Assembly (NCBI RefSeq): GCF_024868665.1 | Contig: NC_079913.1 | Span: 15,601,250-15,665,249, forward strand | Direction of reading: 5' to 3' | DNA length: 64,000 bases | Origin: Triplophysa rosa | Lineage: Eukaryota > Chordata > Actinopteri > Cypriniformes > Nemacheilidae | Shown here: one piece after another, positions 46,101-56,995 of the stretch | Layout of the letters: each line of letters opens with the position of its first letter | Numbering within the stretch: the first letter of the stretch is position 1 | Position numbers and translations under genes: made by a program | The notes under the pieces: model-generated | Database searches by the model: none | Seen by the model: the letters and a program-made list of their open reading frames with translations, nothing else | Told to the model about the DNA's origin: nothing

Positions 46101-49100
46101 ACGAACTAATCATTTCTCTTTCGGGTATAAAAGAACGAAAGGACTCGGACCCGATGATTCAAGAGACGAACTTCATTACTGTTTCTGGTACAATGTTGCA
46201 CATGCGCGGTCAACACAAAATGAACGATTCACTCGCTGAGACACTCGTTACTCCCGAGTCATTTTAAAGATTCGAATCGTTCATGAATGACCCATCACTA
46301 GTTAGTGGTGCTTTCTCAGTATGTTTGTAAAAGTTTGATTAAGCCAATGGTATGCAGTAATATTGTTGTTCACAGTGTTATGGATGTATTAGAAAGTGTT
46401 TTACAAATGGATGGATTGTATTTCATGGTTTTATTACCGAGTGCATCGGTTTGAGTATGTGTTGTGATTTTAACGGATTTAATGACTGCTTTTGATCTGT
46501 GCAGGTGGAAAATCACAGATGAATGTTTTACTTACACTGTACTCTCTTTAATCCATCCAGGTATGGTTATATCTGTTCTGTTTCTCGTTGTATTAATATT
46601 GTATCGATTTGTTCATCTTTCAATTCATGTTTGATTTAAAACTAGCTGCAGGAGATTATTTTGTATGGCTAGATAAGTGTTTGTAACTATTCATTTTGCA
46701 CTTAATGTCCTTGTAATGTGTTTTAGTCATTTTTGTTTTGATGTGTTATTGTGCTGCGTACTCAGATTGCTTTGGAGAGAGGTGAAAAATCACAGATGAA
46801 TGTTTTACTTACGCTGTACTCTCTTTAATCCATCCAGCGCCATCTAAGGCTTCATAATAAAATCTCCTTCAGCAACAGTTCCAGTTGTTCATTGTAATCT
46901 GTTACACAATGCAGATTTTGAACGGTCAGCTAAAGAAGGCCGGTCACACACAGTAGGAGCGATCTACACGGGTCCTCCCTCACTCACTTACCGCCCAACA
47001 ACCAGCATATGAATGTTCAATAAGAATACAGTGGATCTTAGGAAAACAAAACAAGCCCTTTACTGATGGGAAAATAGTAAAAGAGTGCATGGAGGCTGCA
47101 TGTGAAACACTTTTAGAAGTAAAAAAAAATAAAGACGTGAACTAAAAGAAAATATGAAACAAACCCCCCTTTCAGCTGAAACAGCCACAAGAAGAGCTGA
47201 AATGTTATCAGAGGATGATCAGTCACAACTTGATGTTGAATATAGTTGTTAAAATTGAAATAAATGTATGTTCAGTTCAGGTTTAGAGATTAGGGCATTT
47301 TGCACATTTTCCTTCATTATATTGTTGTCAGACATTGTTATGCCGTAGTATAGATATAAAAAGACATGTTTATTTCTTTGGTCTGCCAAAAACCATCAAT
47401 TTATGTTTTTAGGTATTTAATTGTCCGGACCTCGGCCGGTAAGGAGGGTTTGTTTACTGGACCTCAAGCGATTTTAGTTGAAGACTCCTGGTCTAAATTA
47501 AGACTGGATTGAGATAAAGGAAAGATGGGAACATCCCAACAAAAGTTTGTTCTTAAAAAACATTTCTTGGTTAAGTGAATGTTTGAGCAACATTACATCC
47601 TGTCATTTAGAACATTTGTAATTATTAGTTGCTCTACAAAACACTATTCCCTTGTTAAAGACACCACTTTTACTTTATTTCAGTCACGAAAGCTCTTATT
47701 CTGAATTAACAGAGATTTGGACGTAGATATTTTTTATTTTAAGTCATCATTTAATCATCCTCAAGTTGTTCCAAATTTCTTTGTTCGGTTGAACACAAAG
47801 AAAGATATTTAGAAGAATGTTAGCAACCGGCAGTTCTGAGGCACCATTGACTACCATTAAAATAGATGTCAAAAGTGCCCCAGAACTGTATGTTTTCATG
47901 TTTAAATATTTTCTTTAAAAATAAAAATGATGCAATATTTCTTTCTACTATGGTGCCCCAGAAACCATTTTTTCCAAATATATTTCTTTGTGTTCAACCA
48001 AACAAAGAAATTTATACAGATTTGGAACAATTTGAGGATGAGTAATTCATCACAGCATTTTTTGTGAGCTATCACTTTAAACGCTATTGGGCTACATCCA
48101 AAGCCACCTTTTCATTGTTGCCGTTTGATATTGAAGATTTTAAGTATAAACCAATCATTTACAGTTGTTTTATAAAGATTGTGCCTATTTGAAAATGTGC
48201 CTCGACGTATTCTGAGGTGAGTTGCACGTGATCACCAGGCTGTCAGCGACGATAACGCCTGTTTCATACAAACTCTGTTTGCAGTGCGTATGCGGTGTGT
48301 ATTTGTTTACCTTCCCATGTTAACGGATTAAATGCTTAAAATCACACCAATTGAGAATAAGAATAAGTAATTTCATCATATTTTAATGTAATTAAAGTAA
48401 GCCACTAATTTTCAGTCATCTTATTGCAAACTTACTTTTTTAAAAAGTGGAAAGTACTAGTGATGGGTCATTCTTGAACGATTCGTTCATTTTGAATGAA
48501 TCTTTAATGTGACTCGGGAAGAACGAGTCGTCTCGGGGGGTGATTCGTCCAGTCGCGCATGCGCATTGCGCAACATTCTATGGGTCCTGTGACAAAAGAA
48601 CGAACGACTCGAACCCGAAGACTCGGGAGGTGAACTAATCAATTCTCTTTCCGGCTCTGACTGCATTGGTAAAGCGTAGGGGGCTGTCACGTGATGAACG
48701 AACGACTCAAACCCGAAGACTCGAGAGGTGAACTAATCAATTCTCTTTCCGGCTCTGACTGCATTGGTAAAGCGTAGGGGGCTGTCACGTGATGAACGAA
48801 CGACTCAAACCCAACGACTCGAGAGATGAACTAATCAATTCTCTTTCCGGCTCTGACTGCATTGGTTTAGCTTACGACACTGTCAGGTGATGAACGAACG
48901 ACTCAAACCCGAAGACTCGAGAGGTGAACTAATCAATTCTCTTTCCGGCTCAGACGGCATTGGTTTAGCTTACGAAGCTGTCACGTCGTGAACGAGCGAC
49001 TCGAACCCGAAGACTCGAGAGGTGAACTAATCAATTCTCTTTCCGGCTCCGACTGCATTGGTAAAGCGTAGGGGGCTGTCACGTGATGAACGAACGACTC

Positions 49101-52100
49101 GAACCCGAAGACTCGAGAGGTGAACTAATCAATTCTCTTTCCGGCTCAGACTGCATTGGTAAAGCGTAGGGGGCTGTCACGTGATGAACAAACGACTCAA
49201 ACCCGAAGACTCGAGAGGTCAACTAATCAATTCTCTTTCCGGCTCTGACGGCATTGGTTTAGCTTACGACGCTGTCACGTGATGAACGAACGACTCAAAC
49301 CCGAGGACTTGTCAGATATGAGGTGTGGTGAGCTAATCATAGACTAAAGACCCAGGTAAACAATGAATTAATATTTTCTGTTTCTTATAGAATTATAGTT
49401 TTGTATTGTTCGTAATGTGATCAACATTTGCATAAGTAGTAGATGTGTTAGGAAAGTAACACGTAACATTTGAATTATATTTTGCTAAAATGAACGATAT
49501 GACTCGAAAAAAGATTTGTTCATTTTGCTGAACGAGACTCAAAGGTCCGAGTCAGTAAAATGATCCGAACTTCCCATCACTAGAAAGTACTGCGAACAAC
49601 ATAACCATAAATTTTACTGACACACTTAGGCATCAACAGTCGTCACAAAACTCGACAATGGTGACAATGAACAAAAATAAGCTTCATGCTGCAATGCATG
49701 CTGGGTAACATCATAGCACAAAACTCATTCATGACTCCCAGCATGCATTGCAGTTGAACTCAGTTTATCAGAAAAAGAATAAAATTACATGCCTGGGACA
49801 TGACAGTTATAAAATGACCAAAAGGACAAATAATTAGCATAACTTGTTGTCATTTGTTGGCAGGCAACATTGTAGTCTGAAGGTCCTGCAAATGTTATGA
49901 GAATGTCCTGTAGTAAAGGTCCCTATACGTTCAGAGAACGTCCTGAATGTTCTGTGAAGGTCTACCAAATAAAGTCCCCACACCCTTTAAAAAACTGCAC
50001 ATCGTGACCATCTCGTGGAACGTTCTGGGAATGTATTCGACACCAGCAGGGACGTTCTGAGAACAAAAAAGTTTTTAGGGGGCAGTTTATAATAATGCGT
50101 GTGGGGGAGGGGCTTCTCTGATTGGCAACTCACGGCAAACGCAGTATGGGAAAGCACATCCAGCACGTGCCGCTTTCACACCGCATATGTACTGCAATAT
50201 GTAATGTAGTTAGATGTATTTATTACTTAAACATAGTCTTTACTTATTACACATTAACAACACACTCCTGAGCAATTATTTCCCCATGCAATGATTACAG
50301 TCATCACTCACTTGATCCCAATGGATCTTAGTTTTCATTGACTCAACAAGTGTGACACTGTCACAACAGACAATGAAAATTTATCATTATAATATACGTG
50401 TCAAGAGCCAACCAAAGCAAACACTGATCACCATGATGGTGCTTTTGTTATATGAAAAATTTAAGTTGGATCAACTCAATTATATTTAATTACATGAGTC
50501 TATTTGTTATGAGTTTGATCTAAAGTGTATTTAATAAAATTACAATGGACCAACTTAATTAAATGTCATTGAATGAGCCTGTTTTTTATGAGTAGAAGCC
50601 ACACATATTTATTGGATGGAAATCCTGCACTCAAATAAATTGAGTTCATCCAATGAGTTACTTTTTTGAGCATAATCCCGAACAGTACAATCTACTCATT
50701 AAAAATGAGTTAACTGTACTCAAAACTGAAATAGTTCCGTTAACTTAAAACTTTAAAGTGTCCCAGATAGCAAGCAACCATTGAATTAATTTTAAAAACA
50801 GGATAAATTTTTCCCAGACTAGCATTATTGTGATCAGTGTTTGCTTTAGTTGGGCTCTTGACTCTTGTGTTTCACTACTAGAACATTTGCTTTGGTTCTC
50901 TTTAACTGCTGGAACAGTGTTGAAACCTGTTTGTTACTTTACAATAAAATATTGTGTTTTGTGTCATATTTCATTTGTTAAAGAATGTAAATGAAGATAT
51001 TCAGATCAGATTACCTTAACCAATATAACATTATATTATTTTAATATAAAAATGAAAATTTAAAAAGCGGGGTTGTTTTTTATTGTAAATGTAAAATTAA
51101 GATAAACGGGATAGCACGTATTGGAGTTGAACTAACAATCAAAGCGAATTACAATTATTATTTAAAGGGTACAGATGTCTCTAAAATAATACTTACTGTA
51201 CAATTGCAGCGTTTTATTCATTGAAAGTAATTTGCTTTCTTTGGTGTAATACCAATATCAACAGCAACAACAAGGATGTATTTTTAAGCAATTTAGCAAA
51301 ACACAGACTTATCTGATTACATTTTATTTTTTTATTTTATTTTTATTTCAGTTTTTTAAGGGCTTACGTTCACAAATTTGCGAACTTTGCATCACACATC
51401 TTACCACAACCTTCTTCCTTTTTAAACAAAATGACCTATATGTGTGGTTAACGCTGATTGGTCAACTCAGTTGCCAAGGAAGAGCACCTTTGACCAATGA
51501 GAAACCTTTTGGCAACATCAGATTATGTTGACTGTAACATCAGAGAATTGTTTCTTTATTTTGCCTTACATTGTAAAACAACTGTGTCATAAATGATAGA
51601 ACTCGGTTAAAAAGATATGAAGCGATTACCTTGTCAAAGTGAATCAGACAAACACAGATATCAAGTATCAGTGTAGAGGGCCAGTTTAGTCCCCAACAGT
51701 ATTAATATAGCAAACTTACAGGTTCACTACTAGCAGACTGTTAATTATACACTTACTAAATAAATCACACTTAAATACACTTCAGCTTTACTCTTGTATA
51801 GTGTTTGTAAGGGTTTGGTGTCAGTCGGGTGTAAAACTCACTTGGTGGTGCTTCAACACACTCATAAGACACATTCAGGTATTTGTAAATTCCAAAACAA
51901 GGATCAGTGAAAACTGTATCGCTCACAACCATAGAACAACTCGTTTCTCCATCACATCTGTGACAATAAATACACAGATCAGCGAACATATATAAAGATA
52001 TATATATAAATAAAGCTGTTTAATAACATTTTCTGTCCTCACCGAGTGGCCACCACACTTAGAGATGTACTCAGAGTGCACTGAACATTTGATATCTGGC

Positions 52101-55100
52101 CATCTGGTCTTCCAGCAGAGCAGGTCTGTCGGTCTGTGCGCCCATAAATGGCTGAAAGGACTTTAATGGTTCCCTGGTCTGATGATAAAAGTCACATTAC
52201 AGACAAATGTGTTTGACAAATCTTTATTTTCTCATGGTGTTCTGTGGCCTTTAAAGCAGCGGACATGTAAACGCATGAAACTCAGAGAACTCACCACAGC
52301 TGAGAAGGAAAGTCTGTGATTCAAAGATGATGAAATCCTTTGATGCATCTAGAGTTAGACATGAGAAGTGAATTACATGTAGAGATGATACTGTGTTACA
52401 TTGACTGTTTGTGAAAATGTGCTTTAATCTGAGGTGTCCAACCCTGTTCATGTGATCACATGTGTTGTGTGTCTTAACTGGGATGTTTATTATTGTTGTC
52501 TCATAATCGTGTTTTGTGAAGTGAAGGTTTGCTGTCACTCACCATTGTAGCAGATGAACTGTGACGCCACATCACAGTCCTGCTGACGCCATGCTCCATT
52601 TCTCATAACAGCACAATTATCTGTGTGATCTGATGGTTCAGTTTCCCAGTTCAGATATTTCACAGGACCACCCAGAGACCACTTCCATTGATAAACACCT
52701 GTTCTCTTCAGTCCAATCCAGACATACTGCGGATTGTTATTCACAGTGTTCTTCATCAGTTGTTTCATGTCATTGATGTTGTGGACTGTGGCCAGATCTG
52801 TGTAGTTCTCTCTGCAGTATCTCTGAGCTTCAGTCCAGGTCTTATTCATGTTTATATAGTGATAGCGGCGCTGAATGCCTTCAGATAATGAGCAGAGAGC
52901 TGAAAGAGAGAGTTTTTATTCCAACACATTCACTCAGAGCTGGATCGAAGCAGGAGTGGGCTGACACCACACAATCATCATTTACTGACGCAACGTTTGC
53001 ATTGAAGAAACAGATTCTGACAGATTTGAGCCTGTTAGTGTCTCACAGAGACGAGCGCTCCAGTCGGCAACTCAGAATCAAATCACATTTTAATAGACGT
53101 CAGACTTACACCATACAAATAATTGAGAAAGCAAAAGAAAATAAGGCAGACTGAGGCAGTAAAATCATTGTTTTAACATTTACCCACCTAAAATTTATTT
53201 GATTATGCAAATTATTCTGTGCTATTAGATTTTATTCCCTAATCTACTCTCTTCGATTCAATTCTATTCTTGCTAAACTATATTTCACTAATAGCAATAG
53301 TAATGTTGCATCATACACTTAGACCTGGACATTGAAATCACAAACGTCAATCACGGTGACCAACATTTTCAAAGCCTTGTTTGTAAAATGTAAAATAGTT
53401 TGTCAGTCAACACAAAACATTAGTAACATGTTTAGACTAACTTTATTCATTATACACAAATTAATGCACTAACCACTGTTATTTTATTTCCTTTGTTGAG
53501 AGAACATTTCAAAATCAGATTTTGTACACTCGTTGATATCGAGTGAAAACTAATTATTGCTGTTACCATTAAGAAAAAGAAACGTATAATTTCCTTATAG
53601 TGTCCCATCACTCAAAAAAATAATGGGTTGTTTTACTTGGGTCAAAAATGAATAAAACCTTGGGTTATACAGTGAATTAGCCTATGTTGGGTTGTTTCAA
53701 CTGAATACTGAGTTGTTTTAACCCATTGTCTGGTCAAATATATACTTTTTCTGGGTTCATTTAACCCAACAGTTGGGTTTTTCCATTTTTGGCCCAACGA
53801 TGGGTTGAAATAACACATTGTATTTTAGAGTGATATTTTTTGTCATAAAATGCAATGATGTACGTTGTAAATAAGTTGATTTGGGGCAGTTTTGTGGTAA
53901 GTTTCAAATCGATGTGATATTTGGGAAAATGTCAGTAACCAAACATTTATTTTCCCCACTATGGCAGTAAATGGGGGATGAGATCTGTTTGGTTACTCAC
54001 ATTCTTACAAATATATTCCTTTGTGTTCAGCAAAACTAAGTATTTTAAACAGGTTTGGAACAACCTTAGGGTGAGTATGTGATGACAGAATTTTCATTTT
54101 GGGGTGAACTATCCCTTATGCTGTGTTATTAATGTGTGAGTGTTTTGTGATATACAGTGCTATGGCATCATAGTCTCAACTAACCAATAGCCCTCAGGGC
54201 CCTCAGAGATGACCAAAAGGTAAAACTGGTAATATTGTAAAACTTTCAGATATAGTTTTTAATGAAGATTAGTTGCTTTTCACAATTAGAACAGGTCTGT
54301 TCTGCCTCCTGCAGCGCTGCTCAGCTCATGGCTGTAAAGTATCGTGAGAGTAGTTAGGGAGCAGGGAGCAGTTTGCTCTGGTGATGCTGTGATGTCATGC
54401 GCTGAACAGTCACTGCTCTGACATAGAGGTCTAGCTATGAAGGAAATGATGATGACAGACTTTGTTTACAAGTCATTTAACCATCAAAATGTAAGTTATT
54501 TGGATCGTTTTGGCCGGCGTGCTGTCCGTAACGTTATATGTTTAGCTTTGCACAAGTCATTTTTTCCTGTATAATAATGACATTTTTAAGTTTATCACGA
54601 TGTATGTAGGGTACAACGAGGCTAAAGGCACACCCTAAGATTTTTGTTTGCTTTTTACTACACCCATAATGTATGATTGCAGGAAAAATATATATGTTTG
54701 TATTAAACATTTATAGAACAACAGATTTTGTGTGAAAATACATCCTAGGTGGTTAATTGTGTTTAAAAATCATATAAATGTATGAGGATTGGAGTAAAAG
54801 GCACACAGATGCAATACTTAAGATAAAATAATCTGGCTTTAATAATGTTTACGCAAATACTTGTTCAAAATAATCACTTTAGCAAAGTTTATTCTACTTT
54901 TTGTTTATTTGAATGAAAAAAATCATTCATTTTTGTTCAATAAATATACTGTCATTAATAAATGTTAACATCACAATATATTAAGAAACAGCACACATAT
55001 TTTGAAAAAGTAAAGATTTTGAAAGCATGAACTATCTCATAATAATTGAATATACTGTAGATTAACAGTAGTAACAATACGTGATATTTGAATGTCATAT

Positions 55101-56277
55101 TTTAGAAATATAATGGCTTCATAATAAATATGGTGATTATCTCTAAGGTGGACACCCAAATTAATATGATATTTACCATCTGAATCTAACCATGTCATGT
55201 CAATAAATGGAAACTTTGTTCAGCTGTTAACTATCATAATAATTTAGTGTGGGGGGATTATTGGAGTCAAAGGACCCTAGCTCAGAAAACAAGGTTTGTT
55301 ACGGCAAATAACAACATGTGTTCAGAAATCACTGGCCAGACATCAAGAATGAGTTTATGAAACTCAACAATGTGACAGTCAACAAATGCATGCTGGGTAA
55401 TATCATAGTACAAATGCATTACGGTTAATCTGTTTATCTGAGTTAGTTTGATGATTGTCACCATTGTTGAGGTTTGTGTGATGAGTGCTGACGTCTAATT
55501 AGTGTGTCAACGAAATAACTTTTTTATTTTGCTAAAGTCATTTTACATGAATAATCTAGAACCTTGACATTAGTTATGAAAGCATTAACAATAATATATG
55601 TTGTTGTAATTTAATATTGGTTATATCGTTATTTAAAAAGTATCACCATCATATGATCCCACTGGATCCTAGTTGTCTTTGCCAAAACAAATGTATGTCA
55701 GTATTCAAGATCACCAATGAAAACATGAAAACACTAATCACAATAATGGTGGTTTGTAGAAATTTCAACGTTTTTTCTACATTAATAGCGGGTGCAAAAG
55801 TGATATTGATTCCATGCCATTAACATTGACCAATCAACTATTTTTAACATTGATTCAATGGTTGCTTGCTGCATTCAGATCATTCAGCTCAGTTTATTTT
55901 AAACAATTTCACTCAATTCATTTACTTCCATTTGAAAACTAAAACTTGTCTGAAAAACCATTGAAACCAATTTGAACTTTTTACAGATGTCCCCAATATT
56001 AATTGAGTTCAGATGATGTCATAAATAGACGTAGAAAAACCCTTTCACTTTTGGCCACTCAAGGGACATCTTTTCAACATCAGCGAAGACGTCTTTTGGA
56101 CATGCCTTTGCTTGAGGGGTGGGATACATTTAATAAAGTATTGTACCTTAATAGAACAGTTATTAATAGACAGACAGATAACTCTGGTGTCAATTCTCCT
56201 GACATTTAAATCAAACATAAGGCCAAAAACACAAACTCACCAATGACAAGAATGCTGAAATATAGAGTTTGAGCCAT
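42751..56277 (-). CDS. Lectin gene B: secreted CTLD-SUEL-CTLD-CTLD composite lectin
   Basis: Seven coding exons on the minus strand: 56277-56241, 52899-52543, 52348-52295, 52178-52043, 51957-51842, 43562-43221, 43124-42751 (1416 nt, 471 residues). All junctions keep frame (phases 1,1,1,2,1,1) with GT-AG sites. Order: signal peptide MAQTLYFSILVIALCSLSEG, CTLD (about 27-130), rhamnose-binding SUEL/Gal_Lectin domain (about 138-228, with YGR and DPC motifs and KYLNVSYEC), CTLD with EPN (311-313), last CTLD ending at the stop. No membrane segment, so secretion is predicted. CTLD followed by SUEL is also known at the N-terminus of PKD1L2, but the rest of that protein is absent here. The 8.3-kb intron between exons 5 and 6 is the weak point: exons 6-7 could belong to a separate gene whose signal exon I did not find. 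Confidence 0.6.
43221..43562 (-). CDS. Lectin B exon 6: CTLD with EPN motif
   Basis: Acceptor ttattttcttcaacag, donor gtgagt; 342 bp, phase 1-1. It has the [14 protein letters not shown] core, SGEPNDAG (EPN, mannose-type by family rule) and KWIDMSC, where the usual WND is WID. Closest in the window to lectin A exon 3, which has the same length. Confidence 0.85.
43563..45600. other. Lectin B intron 5, 3' part: repeat remnants
   Basis: Contains cgccctgtcccaaatggcgc near 43970, closed by gcattttgggataga near 44090, a short repeat with inverted ends. The frame at 44854-45258 overlaps sequence that looks like a transposon fragment (ttggttgccgccgaaccgtg). No lectin exon on the minus strand was found. 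Confidence 0.4.
45610..45985. repeat. Tandem repeat, ~108-bp unit, AACGTTATTTTCTGG
   Basis: The words aaccatcagagaacgttatt, ttctggttattttctggtta and cagcctgcaacgttctggga recur; the last at 45781 and 45889, a 108-bp period. The block ends in aacgttctgtgtttgctggg, which resembles the end of a cypriniform MITE. Confidence 0.75.
45990..46302. mobile_element. Truncated hAT-like element (CCCATCACTA end) with ~60-bp repeats
   Basis: Three units of 'aactaatcatttctctttcc' plus 'ggactcggacccgatgactc' are followed by gattcgaatcgttcatgaat and the terminus cccatcacta. Unit and terminus both match the complete element at 48458-49582. The left end is missing, cut by the repeat block before it. Confidence 0.6.
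46504..46837. repeat. 57-bp direct duplication 277 bp apart
   Basis: 46504-46560 and 46781-46837 share aatcacagatgaatgtttta, then ctta and tgtactctctttaatccatccag, with about three differences. Function unknown; possibly the ends of a short element. Confidence 0.65.
46838..47734. other. Lectin B intron 5, middle part
   Basis: No exon, RNA gene or well-bounded repeat recognised. Confidence 0.4.
47735..48081. mobile_element. Palindromic MITE (TTCACCC family), worn copy
   Basis: The words aagttgttccaaatttcttt and ggttgaacacaaagaaagat are mirrored by ttgtgttcaaccaaacaaag and gatttggaacaatttgagga. The right end reads gtgagctatcactttaaac. Confidence 0.6.
48458..49582. mobile_element. Complete non-autonomous hAT-type element, 1,125 bp, 8-bp TSD
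   Basis: Ends TAGTGATGGG and CCCATCACTA are perfect 10-bp inverted repeats. Outside them GAAAGTAC is repeated exactly (48450-48457 and 49583-49590), an 8-bp target duplication as made by hAT transposases. Subterminal words (gaacgattcgttcattttga left, ttgttcattttgctgaacga right) are partly mirrored. The interior is a 98-bp tandem array. No transposase coding sequence. Confidence 0.85.
48585..49315. repeat. 98-bp tandem repeat, seven or more units
   Basis: The word aactaatc (final unit caactaatc) occurs with exact 98-bp spacing (word start plus offset 48632, 48730, 48828, 48926, 49024, 49122, 49220). A unit reads gaacgaacgactcaaacccg, aagactcgagaggtgaacta, atcaattctctttccggctc, then a segment ending gctgtcacgtgat. 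Units differ by a few bases. It lies wholly inside the hAT-type element. Confidence 0.9.
49618..49765. mobile_element. Palindromic element core (GCATGCTGGG family), copy D
   Basis: ctgcaatgcatgctgggtaa at about 49689 and cccagcatgcattgcagttg at about 49738 are inverted. A matching outer arm (gtcaagagccaaccaaagca) lies at about 50400. Confidence 0.6.
49860..50760. other. Lectin B intron 5, repeat-like remnants
   Basis: An 'aacgttctgggaatg / acgttctgagaac' block lies at 49925-50065 and resembles decayed MITE sequence. No exon seen. Confidence 0.4.
50761..50880. mobile_element. Left arm of the palindromic family, copy E
   Basis: cccagatagcaagcaaccat starts the arm and ttgtgatcagtgtttgcttt with gttgggctcttgactc ends it, as in the other copies. 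No core hairpin follows here. Confidence 0.5.
50881..51841. other. Lectin B intron 5, 5' end
   Basis: AT-rich intron sequence without a further exon candidate. Confidence 0.4.
51842..51957 (-). CDS. Lectin B exon 5: SUEL domain, C-terminal half
   Basis: Acceptor attgtcacag, donor gtgagt. It encodes RCDGETSCSMVVSDTVF, then the DPC motif and KYLNVSYECVE, completing a YGR-DPC type rhamnose-binding domain with the expected cysteines. Confidence 0.85.
52043..52178 (-). CDS. Lectin B exon 4: SUEL domain, N-terminal half
   Basis: Acceptor ttttatcatcag, donor gtgagg. It encodes DQGTIKVLSAIYGRTDRQTC and SAGRPDGQISNVQC, holding the YGR sugar-binding motif of rhamnose-binding lectins. Leaves in phase 2. 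Confidence 0.85.
52295..52348 (-). CDS. Lectin B exon 3: linker and first strand of the SUEL domain
   Basis: A 54-bp phase 1-1 exon (acceptor actctag, donor gtgagt) encoding ASKDFIIFESQTFLLSC. The ending cysteine is the first one of the rhamnose-binding lectin domain. Confidence 0.7.
52543..52899 (-). CDS. Lectin B exon 2: CTLD1
   Basis: Acceptor ctttcag, donor gtgagt. It encodes the end of the signal peptide and a complete CTLD (TWTEAQRYC start, WIGLKR core, four cysteines, FICYN end). At the calcium site it has EPS instead of EPN, and WRQ instead of WND, so classical sugar binding is doubtful. Confidence 0.85.
52900..53600. other. Lectin B intron 1, 3' part
   Basis: No feature recognised. 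The open frame at 52888-53154 starts inside the lectin exon on the opposite strand and has no domain. Confidence 0.4.
53610..53835. mobile_element. Short element with AACCCA / TGGGTT inverted words
   Basis: Starts ctcaaaaaaataatgggttg and ends gatgggttgaaataacacat, tgtattttagagtg. Repeated tgggtt and aaccca words give imperfect hairpins. This is a common cypriniform repeat type. Confidence 0.5.
53930..54117. mobile_element. Palindromic MITE (TTCACCC family), right part
   Basis: The right half is clear (acaggtttggaacaacctta, gatgacagaattttcatttt, gggtgaactatccctta). The left arm is truncated to agtaaccaaacat. Confidence 0.55.
54118..55338. other. Lectin B intron 1, middle part
   Basis: No exon or RNA gene recognised. 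A donor-like ccatcaaaatgtaagt near 54483 has no matching exon. Confidence 0.4.
55340..55873. mobile_element. Palindromic element (GCATGCTGGG family), copy F
   Basis: The core aaatgcatgctgggtaatat at 55384 is paired with a decayed right half (caaatgcattacgg). The right arm carries actaatcacaataatggtgg, gcgggtgcaaaagtgatatt, and ends ttgattcaatggttgcttgc. The left arm end is not clear. Confidence 0.55.
55985..56130. repeat. Interspersed repeat shared with 60061-60205
   Basis: The text atgtcataaatagacgtaga, then cttttggacatgcctttgct plus ggtggga, matches 60061-60205 with about 25 percent differences. Both copies follow a right arm of the palindromic family. Confidence 0.55.
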
Positions 56278-56279
56278 TT
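56241..56279 (-). CDS. Lectin B exon 1: start and signal peptide
   Basis: Acceptor ttttctctcag, two UTR bases, then ATG and 12 codons (MAQTLYFSILVI) plus one base before the donor gtgagt. Joined to the next exon it gives a hydrophobic signal peptide. An upstream non-coding exon and TATA box are predicted near 56587-56652. Confidence 0.7.
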
Positions 56280-56644
56280 CTGAGAGAAAAAAACACATTG
56301 AAAACCTTAGATGTTAAACCTTTACTTAAATTCATTTGCAAAATTTAAAATCAAATAAATCTGTGAGTATGACATAAAAGTTTGTTTAGTTTCTGTCATT
56401 TATAAATCTATAAATGTCAATGAAGTTAAAAGTCAACGTTTCCATCACTACTGCATCTCTTCAGAAAGTCAGTTTCTTTATAAAGTTTCATTAGAAGTTA
56501 TTTTCAGATCAATTCACAATGTTTATAAAACAGAGTCCTATCAGAAGGATAACATTAATAGGAACGAGAATGTAAAGAGTTCTTACTTTTCATGTCTTGT
56601 GTGTTTCTCTGGTGAATCTGCTGCTGTTTCTCTCTCTCTGTGTG

Positions 56645-56652
56645 TTTATATG
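56645..56652 (-). promoter_or_regulatory. TATA box of lectin gene B
   Basis: The minus strand reads gacatataaacacacag. About 30 bp downstream a short non-coding first exon would run to the donor gtaaga at 56586-56581 (exon end 56587). The spacing to the signal-peptide exon (about 300 bp) is usual for such genes. Confidence 0.45.
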
Positions 56653-56995
56653 TCATTATATCAGATCTGATCTTCAGCCCCTCCCATCATTTGGGTATTT
56701 CTCTAGAAAGACTCATTTTCATATTTTACATCCTTCTTATTTGTATAATTGCTCACCGACTGTCCTGTTGTCTATTGTGTAATGAAAGAACTCAAATGAG
56801 AAGAAGCAAGGTGTGCGTTATCTTATTTGCAGAGTGTGATGTGTGTCAGAAAGTGAATAAAAGATATTAGAAGACACAGCCGAGGTTGATGTGATGTTTT
56901 ATCATTTTATTTAAGGAAGGAGGTCATGTTCCTTTACTCAAAAGAGAAACTGGGTTCTACAGTCAGTACTCCATAGTTTCAAAGAAGGAAGGATA

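Noticed and set aside
48585..49315. Possible CRISPR-like array
   Set aside because: The 98-bp units are repeats throughout with no unique spacers, and they sit inside a eukaryotic hAT-type element.
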